Source of the DNA: Streptomyces atratus | GTDB taxonomy: Bacteria > Actinomycetota > Actinomycetes > Streptomycetales > Streptomycetaceae | Reading direction: 5' to 3' | Length of the DNA stretch: 64,000 nt | NCBI RefSeq assembly: GCF_014648655.1 | Contig: NZ_BMRN01000027.1 | Span: forward strand, 1 to 64,000 | Part shown: piece by piece, positions 59,935 to 64,000 of the stretch | How the letters are laid out: every line of letters starts with the position of its first letter | Numbering within the stretch: the stretch's first letter is position 1 | Notes under the pieces: generated by a model | Told to the model about the DNA's origin: nothing | The model's database searches: none | Seen by the model: the letters and a program-made list of their open reading frames with translations, nothing else | Made by a program: the position numbers and the translations under genes

Positions 59935-60290
59935 ACGACGGTGCCCGCCGCCCCACGGGCGTCATGGACCGGCAGTCCCTGACGGGCCCAGGCAGCCATG
60001 CCACCGGTGACGTCGATCACGTCGAGGCCCCGTTCGGCCAGCAGGCGGGCAGCATGCCGTGAGCGGTTGCCGGAGCGGCAGATCAACACCAGCCGCGGGC
60101 CGCCCCCTGCGCCGGGTACATCTACGCCGGCCGTCAGCCGGGACATGGGCAGATGCCGGGCGCCGGGGACGTGCCCGGCCTGCCATTCATCCGCCTCACG
60201 CACATCCAGCAGGACGACAGCATGTTCCTGGAGCATGCTGTGGGCTTCGGTGACGCTGAGGCGGCCGGAACCGTGTCGAAGGAGAGACAT
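59931..60290 (-). CDS. Single-domain rhodanese
   Basis: A 119-residue sulfurtransferase: VVLLDVREADEWQAGHVPGA, ARHLPMSRL, and the active-site loop LICRSGNRSRHAARLL with the persulfide Cys, then VIDVTGGMAAWARQGLPV. Length and motifs are complete. It is coupled to the TauE exporter gene (ATGA) and follows the MBL-rhodanese gene by 40 bases, so all three form one operon. Confidence 0.92.
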   Translation of the reverse strand: MSLLRHGSGRLSVTEAHSMLQEHAVVLLDVREADEWQAGHVPGARHLPMSRLTAGVDVPGAGGGPRLVLICRSGNRSRHAARLLAERGLDVIDVTGGMAAWARQGLPVHDARGAAGTVV

Positions 60291-60330
60291 GTGAAGGCTC
60301 CTTTCGGTGTCGGAGAAGGTGTGGGGCGGT

Positions 60331-61698
60331 TCAGCCGTTGGTACGGACGGTCAGGCCCGCTTCGGCCGCCTGGTCGAAACCGTCGTCCACGGCGACCACG
60401 TCACGGCCTGCCGCGTCCAGCAGCGAGGCCGCGATCCCGGCCCGCATGCCGCCGGCACAGTGCACCCAGACGGTTCCGGCGGGAACCTCGTCGATCCGCT
60501 GGTGCAGCGTGTGCACGGGGATGTGGACGGAGCCCTCGATGTATCCGCCGGCGCGCTCGGAGTCGCGGCGGACGTCGAGGATCACGGGATCCGCCGCCCC
60601 GCGGAGTTCTGCGGCCAGATCGGCGAAGACCGCCCGGCGGAACGACGCCGGAGCCTCACCGGGGCGCAGCCAGTCGGCCGGGCCCCCGGTGGCCGCGGCG
60701 GCGGGCCGGTCGATACCGACGCGGACCAGCTCGCGCTGCGCCGCGGCAAGCTGCTGGGCCGACTCGGCGAGCAGGGTGACGGACTTGCCCCACGGGATCA
60801 TCCACGCGAGGTAGGTGGCGATCTTGCCATCGGCCTCGAAGTTGAACGACCCCGTGACGTGTCCGTCGGCGAACGCGACGCGGTTGCGCAGGTCGACGAC
60901 CCACTCACCGGCTGCGAGCCGGGCGGCGATCTCCTCGGCGTCCGCGCGGGGCGGCGCGGTCAGGTCGACCGGGTCCGGGCCCGTCGAATTGGCCGGGCCC
61001 ATGTGCGCGTAGTACGCGGGTACGTCCTCCAGGCCGGCGAGCAGTTCGGCGACGAAGGTGTCGATGTCCTGGGCCAGTGCGGCGTTGACCGTCTTCTCCC
61101 GGCCGATGGTGCTCGCGTCGCCCTCGGCCTGCCCGGACGAGCAGAAGCTGCCGAAGCCGTGGGTGGGCAACACCGATGTCGTGTCGGGCAGTTCGGCGGC
61201 GAGCCGGTGCGCAGAGGCGTGCTGGGCGCGGGCCAGGTGCTCGGTGAGCCGGGGCTCGACCAGGTCGGGGCGGCCCACGGTGCCGATGAGCAGCGAACCG
61301 CCGGTGAAGGCAGCGACGGGGGTACCGCTCTCCTCCAGGACGTAGGCCGTGTGGTGCGGGGTGTGGCCGGGGGTCGCCAGGGCCCGCACGGCTATGCCGT
61401 CATCGATCTCGATCACGTCGCCGTCATGGACCGGGACACGGGCGAAGGCGACATGAGCGGCGGCCGGCACCAGATAGGCGGCACCCGTCAGCCGGGCCAG
61501 TTCCAGACCGCCGGTCACGTAGTCGTTGTGGATGTGCGTCTCCACGACGTGTGTGATGCGCACGCCTCGCCGCGCGGCGGCCGCGATGAGCTGGTCGATG
61601 TCCCGCGGCGGGTCGACCGCCACCGCCGTCAGGGCACCCCCGGCCAGGTAGTGCCGGTTGCCCAGGCCGTCGATCTCAATGGTGTCGACGAAGAACAT
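60331..61698 (-). CDS. MBL-fold persulfide dioxygenase-rhodanese fusion (CstB/Blh-like)
   Basis: 455 residues. An N-terminal MBL domain has ETHIHNDYVTGG, TPGHTPHHTAYVL, FTGGSLLIG and LPTHGFGSFC, the layout of ETHE1-type persulfide dioxygenases. Two rhodanese domains follow: a middle one (WVVDLRNRVAFADGHVTGSF) without a catalytic Cys and a C-terminal one with the loop VHCAGGMRAGIAASLL (Cys). The start has GGAAGGGAG upstream. Expected reaction: oxidation of glutathione- or mycothiol-type persulfide to sulfite and transfer to thiosulfate. Promoter carries a CsoR/CstR-type operator. Confidence 0.88.
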   Translation of the reverse strand: MFFVDTIEIDGLGNRHYLAGGALTAVAVDPPRDIDQLIAAAARRGVRITHVVETHIHNDYVTGGLELARLTGAAYLVPAAAHVAFARVPVHDGDVIEIDDGIAVRALATPGHTPHHTAYVLEESGTPVAAFTGGSLLIGTVGRPDLVEPRLTEHLARAQHASAHRLAAELPDTTSVLPTHGFGSFCSSGQAEGDASTIGREKTVNAALAQDIDTFVAELLAGLEDVPAYYAHMGPANSTGPDPVDLTAPPRADAEEIAARLAAGEWVVDLRNRVAFADGHVTGSFNFEADGKIATYLAWMIPWGKSVTLLAESAQQLAAAQRELVRVGIDRPAAAATGGPADWLRPGEAPASFRRAVFADLAAELRGAADPVILDVRRDSERAGGYIEGSVHIPVHTLHQRIDEVPAGTVWVHCAGGMRAGIAASLLDAAGRDVVAVDDGFDQAAEAGLTVRTNG

Positions 61699-61727
61699 GC
61701 GCCGCTCCCTTCCTCATTCCGATTGAG

Positions 61728-61742
61728 TACCCCCAGGGGTAT
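61728..61742. promoter_or_regulatory. CsoR/CstR-type operator 1
   Basis: TACCCCCAGGGGTAT, a near-perfect palindrome 29 bases upstream of the MBL-rhodanese start. It matches the G-tract-flanked TACCCC/GGGGTA pattern of CsoR-family operators (copper or persulfide sensing). It lies within the likely promoter spacer of the minus-strand operon. Confidence 0.75.
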
Positions 61743-61762
61743 TAAATCCAACCGTAACAGAT

Positions 61763-61776
61763 TACCCCTGGGGGTA
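61763..61776. promoter_or_regulatory. CsoR/CstR-type operator 2 with plus-strand -10
   Basis: TACCCCTGGGGGTA is the reverse complement of the core of operator 1. It abuts TATAGT (61775-61780), a good -10 for the plus-strand DUF302 gene. Each divergent promoter thus has its own copy of the site. Confidence 0.75.
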
Positions 61777-61821
61777 TAGTCGAGTGAGAATCATCCGCTC
61801 TTTCCAGCAGCGGAGAGGACC

Positions 61822-62236
61822 ATGGGTTACGACCGCACCGTGCGCGTCCCTGCCGGCTTCGCCCGTACGGTGGCCGCCGCGCGGGAGGCACTCGCCGCAG
61901 AAGGTTTCGGCGTACTCACCGATCGACGTGACCGCAACGCTCAGGGCCGAGCTCAACCGTGACATCGAGGACTACCTGATCCTCGGCACGCGCAACCCCC
62001 ACCTGGCCGCACAGGCCCTCGACGGCGACCGCAGCGTCGGACTGCTACTGCCCTGCAACGTGGCGATTCGCACCGCAGGGCAGTGGACGGCGGTGCAGGC
62101 CCTGGACCCCGCAACCATGGTTACCCTGACCGGCCTGGCCGCCATGACTCCGGTGGCCGACGAGAAAGCCGCAGCCCGCGCCGTACTGACCGCCTGCACC
62201 GCGCGCAGGGTCAGCCGGCCGGAGTCATCACCATGA
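61822..62236 (+). pseudogene. DUF302-family protein, frameshifted
   Basis: From ATG 61822 (Shine-Dalgarno GGAGAGG) the frame reads MGYDRTVRVPAGFARTVAAA and REALAAEGFGVLT. At 61921 it shifts, and the next frame continues IDVTATLRAELNRDIEDYLI, LGTRNPHLAAQALDGDRSVG and LLLPCNVAIR. The two parts join seamlessly if GATC at 61921 is read as GAGATC, i.e. a two-base deletion. The rest of the domain is complete. DUF302 proteins are often found with sulfur/rhodanese genes; biochemical role unknown. Confidence 0.8.
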
Positions 62237-62421
62237 CCGAGGAAGGCCGGGACTGACGTGACGTGATGACCCAACTCGCCGCCGCCAGCCGCGCACTGGA
62301 CCGCGCCGGCTTCAAATTCTTCGCCGGCCGGATGCGCGAATGCATGACCACCCCCATCGGCGGCGGCGAACCTCGGATGAACGAAGCGGAGGTGGATAAA
62401 CCCTTCCTCACCCTGGCCTGA
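62233..62421 (+). pseudogene. CsoR-family repressor, C-terminal remnant
   Basis: ATG 62233 opens a seven-codon frame ending in TGA 62254. In the same frame after the stop, RDVMTQLAAASRALDRAGFK and FFAGRMRECM match the helix 2-3 region of CsoR/CstR repressors (DVLTQxAAxxRAL ... LRxC). The N-terminal helix 1, with its first ligand Cys, is missing. This is very likely the dead regulator of the two operators 450-500 bases upstream. Confidence 0.7.
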
Positions 62422-63099
62422 CCATCCCGCCCCGCAATCACCGACGACACGCTGGACACCGCCCTACGTTGCCGCGCGAACGACGAAACCGCCGAACGGA
62501 TCCAGCCCGAACCGATCACCCCACCGGCTCGCACAAGGACGCAACCCAAGCCTGTCGAGCGTCCACCGGCCGCTGGCCAAACACCAGAAGGCGCAGGCGT
62601 ACTGGGCAACCGCCACTCAAGCACGTACCGACTTTGCGGCCTTTCCCAACGTGACCGCCACCCAGAGTGATTACTCCGCACCACTCACACCTGGCCGACG
62701 CAGGTCCCTGGCCCGACGTCCGTCGCGGCGACGTCTCACGGCCCGTCATGGTGCCCTCCGTCGGCGCGATGCGGTCGCCTCGCACACCACCAAGGCAGGC
62801 TCGTCATCTTCGGCAAGTACACCCCCGCGCAGCCCCCTCAGCGGCCTCGGCGATCGAAACCCTTCTCATCCCTGAGCAGTCTGCACGGAGGCAGGCATGG
62901 ACCGTCAGCGAACAGCGAGTACTTGCTACTAAAACACTTAGCTGTCTAGTATTTGGGCTCGGCCCTCTCGCATACGTGACCACACAAGTTCCGGGCGGTG
63001 CGGCCGAATGAGCCTCACGTACCCACAGCGCCTGACTACGCCAGAAGAACCGAACGATCCCTGGCGAGGGCGGTCGAGGAAGAAGGAGCTGGCCCCACC
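62422..63099. other. Intergenic region before the NlpC/P60 gene
   Basis: About 680 bases with no supported gene. Short frames lack motifs. It contains the A/T-rich promoter listed separately. I looked for a c-di-AMP (ydaO) riboswitch, common before such genes, and did not recognise one. Confidence 0.45.
62923..62952 (+). promoter_or_regulatory. Probable sigma-70-type promoter of the NlpC/P60 gene
   Basis: TTGCTA (62923-62928) and TAGTAT (62947-62952) are separated by 18 bases in a conspicuously A/T-rich island. The predicted leader is about 140 bases to the ATG at 63100. Confidence 0.6.
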
Positions 63100-64000
63100 A
63101 TGGCGTCCCACCGCCGCCCCAAGCCGCCCCGCAGGAACCAGACGACCGTGCTCACGACAGCCGCTCTGGCCGTCGTCGCCCTGTCTGCGCAGTCGGCCTC
63201 GGCCGACCCTGTGCCCGATCCGACGAAGAAGGGCGTCAAAGCTCAAGTCGACCGGCTCTACGAAGAAGCCACACAGGCGACGGAGAAATACAACGGCGCC
63301 AAAGAGAAGGCCGACGGCCTCGAGAAGGATGTTTCGGCTCTTCAGGAAACCGCAGCACGCAAGCAGGCGGATCTCAATTCGATGCGTACACGCATAGGTT
63401 CCCTCGCCGGCGCCCAGTACCGCAGCGGCGGCGTGGACCCGTCCATGCAGCTGATGCTCTCCACCGACCCGGACTCCTTCCTGGAGAAGGCATCCCTCCT
63501 GGACCAGGTCGGCGCACGCGAACTGAGCATCTTTCAGCAGTTCCAGATCCAGCAGCGCGGACTGCAGCAGCAGCGGGTCGAAGCCTCCAGGAAGCTGGCG
63601 GATCTAGAGGCCACTCGCACCGAACTCCGCCGCAAGAAGTCTGAGATTCAAGGCAAACTCGCCTCCGCCCAGCGACTCCTCAACACTCTGAGCGCCAAGG
63701 AGAAGGCCCGGTTGGCGGCGGAGGAGGAACGCGCGAACCGCGACAGCGCGCGCGTGAACCTCGGCAATGAATCAAGCGCCTCCTCACTCGCCGCTGCAGC
63801 CTTCGACGCCGCCAAATCCCGCGTGGGCCTGCCCTATGTGTGGGGAGCCACGGGACCGGGATCCTTCGACTGCTCGGGCCTCACGTCGTGGGCGTTCAAG
63901 CAGGCCGGTGTCTCCATACCCCGCACCTCCCAGGCACAGGCCAACGCCGGAACGCGTATCAACTCACTGAGTGCTCTGAAGCCCGGCGACCTCATCATCA
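63100..64000 (+). CDS. NlpC/P60 peptidoglycan endopeptidase, cut by window end
   Basis: An open frame from ATG 63100 (Shine-Dalgarno AGAAGGAG) runs to the window edge: 300 codons without a stop. A signal peptide (TTVLTTAALAVVALSAQSAS) ends near residue 38. A long coiled coil (about 45-225: VDRLYEEATQATEKYNGAKE, LQETAARKQADLNSMRTRIG, and so on) is followed by an NlpC/P60 domain (AFDAAKSRVGLPYVWGATGP) with the catalytic Cys in FDCSGLTSW. The His region lies beyond the window. This is the RipA/CwlO-like architecture of secreted D,L-endopeptidases acting in septal or lateral wall remodelling. Confidence 0.93.
   Translation, partial: MASHRRPKPPRRNQTTVLTTAALAVVALSAQSASADPVPDPTKKGVKAQVDRLYEEATQATEKYNGAKEKADGLEKDVSALQETAARKQADLNSMRTRIGSLAGAQYRSGGVDPSMQLMLSTDPDSFLEKASLLDQVGARELSIFQQFQIQQRGLQQQRVEASRKLADLEATRTELRRKKSEIQGKLASAQRLLNTLSAKEKARLAAEEERANRDSARVNLGNESSASSLAAAAFDAAKSRVGLPYVWGATGPGSFDCSGLTSWAFKQAGVSIPRTSQAQANAGTRINSLSALKPGDLII

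Noticed and set aside
60307..61779. 490-residue plus-strand frame
   Set aside because: It is antisense to the MBL-rhodanese fusion, whose motifs are intact on the minus strand.
62422..63099. Possible c-di-AMP (ydaO) riboswitch before the NlpC/P60 gene
   Set aside because: Expected conserved core segments were not recognised in the leader. A covariance-model search would be needed to decide.

Overview
The window is very GC-rich, with strongly G/C-biased third codon positions, and its gene families are typical of Streptomyces or a close relative. These include a Ser/Thr kinase with a long disordered linker, SMI1/KNR4, secreted subtilases, BlaI/M56, and an NlpC/P60 hydrolase with a coiled coil. 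Transposase remnants and broken genes are very dense, as expected of a chromosome arm or large plasmid. No tRNA, rRNA, CRISPR array or replication origin was seen.

Left part (1-34 kb): a patchwork of intact genes and gene wreckage. Intact genes include a phytanoyl-CoA dioxygenase-like oxygenase, an M48 membrane protease, an Rnl2-type RNA ligase, an NmrA-like reductase, an MBL hydrolase, an SMI1/KNR4 protein, an inositol-phosphatase-like protein, a PEP-mutase/isocitrate-lyase-family enzyme, a VOC protein, a large secreted subtilase with a neighbouring LuxR-type regulator, a P-loop kinase, a GNAT and a Ser/Thr kinase. Wreckage includes IS3, IS5, IS630, ISAzo13-like and IS701-like transposase pieces, a TnsA-like piece, a truncated radical SAM gene, a frameshifted quinone-oxidoreductase-like gene, scraps of CoA-transferase, crotonase and YWTD-repeat genes, an ABC ATPase pseudogene and a second subtilase 5' fragment.

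Centre (32.3-53.6 kb): the standout locus is a polyunsaturated-fatty-acid-synthase-like (Pfa) secondary-lipid cluster. On the + strand, a fatty-acyl-reductase-like protein is followed by a PfaD-like enoyl reductase, a PfaA-like megasynthase (KS-AT-single ACP-KR-DH), a PfaC-like megasynthase (KS-CLF-AT-paired FabA-like dehydratases) and a small coupled ORF. PfaD/PfaA and PfaC/small ORF overlap by ATGA. Upstream lie two convergent wax-ester-synthase/DGAT-like acyltransferases and an ABC exporter pair. My inference is that a Pfa-made acyl chain is released reductively to an alcohol and/or esterified, giving an exported neutral lipid. The product is not known from sequence.

Right part (54-64 kb): a secreted GH5 glycosidase; a short copper-chaperone (HMA) remnant; a BlaI-type repressor translationally coupled to an M56 membrane peptidase; and a cst-like sulfur/persulfide island. 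The island holds an MBL-rhodanese fusion, a rhodanese, a TauE exporter and a rhodanese-YgaP gene broken by an exact 20-bp tandem duplication. It has two CsoR/CstR-type palindromes in its divergent promoter, plus a frameshifted DUF302 gene and a truncated CsoR-family regulator gene. The window ends inside an NlpC/P60 peptidoglycan hydrolase gene.
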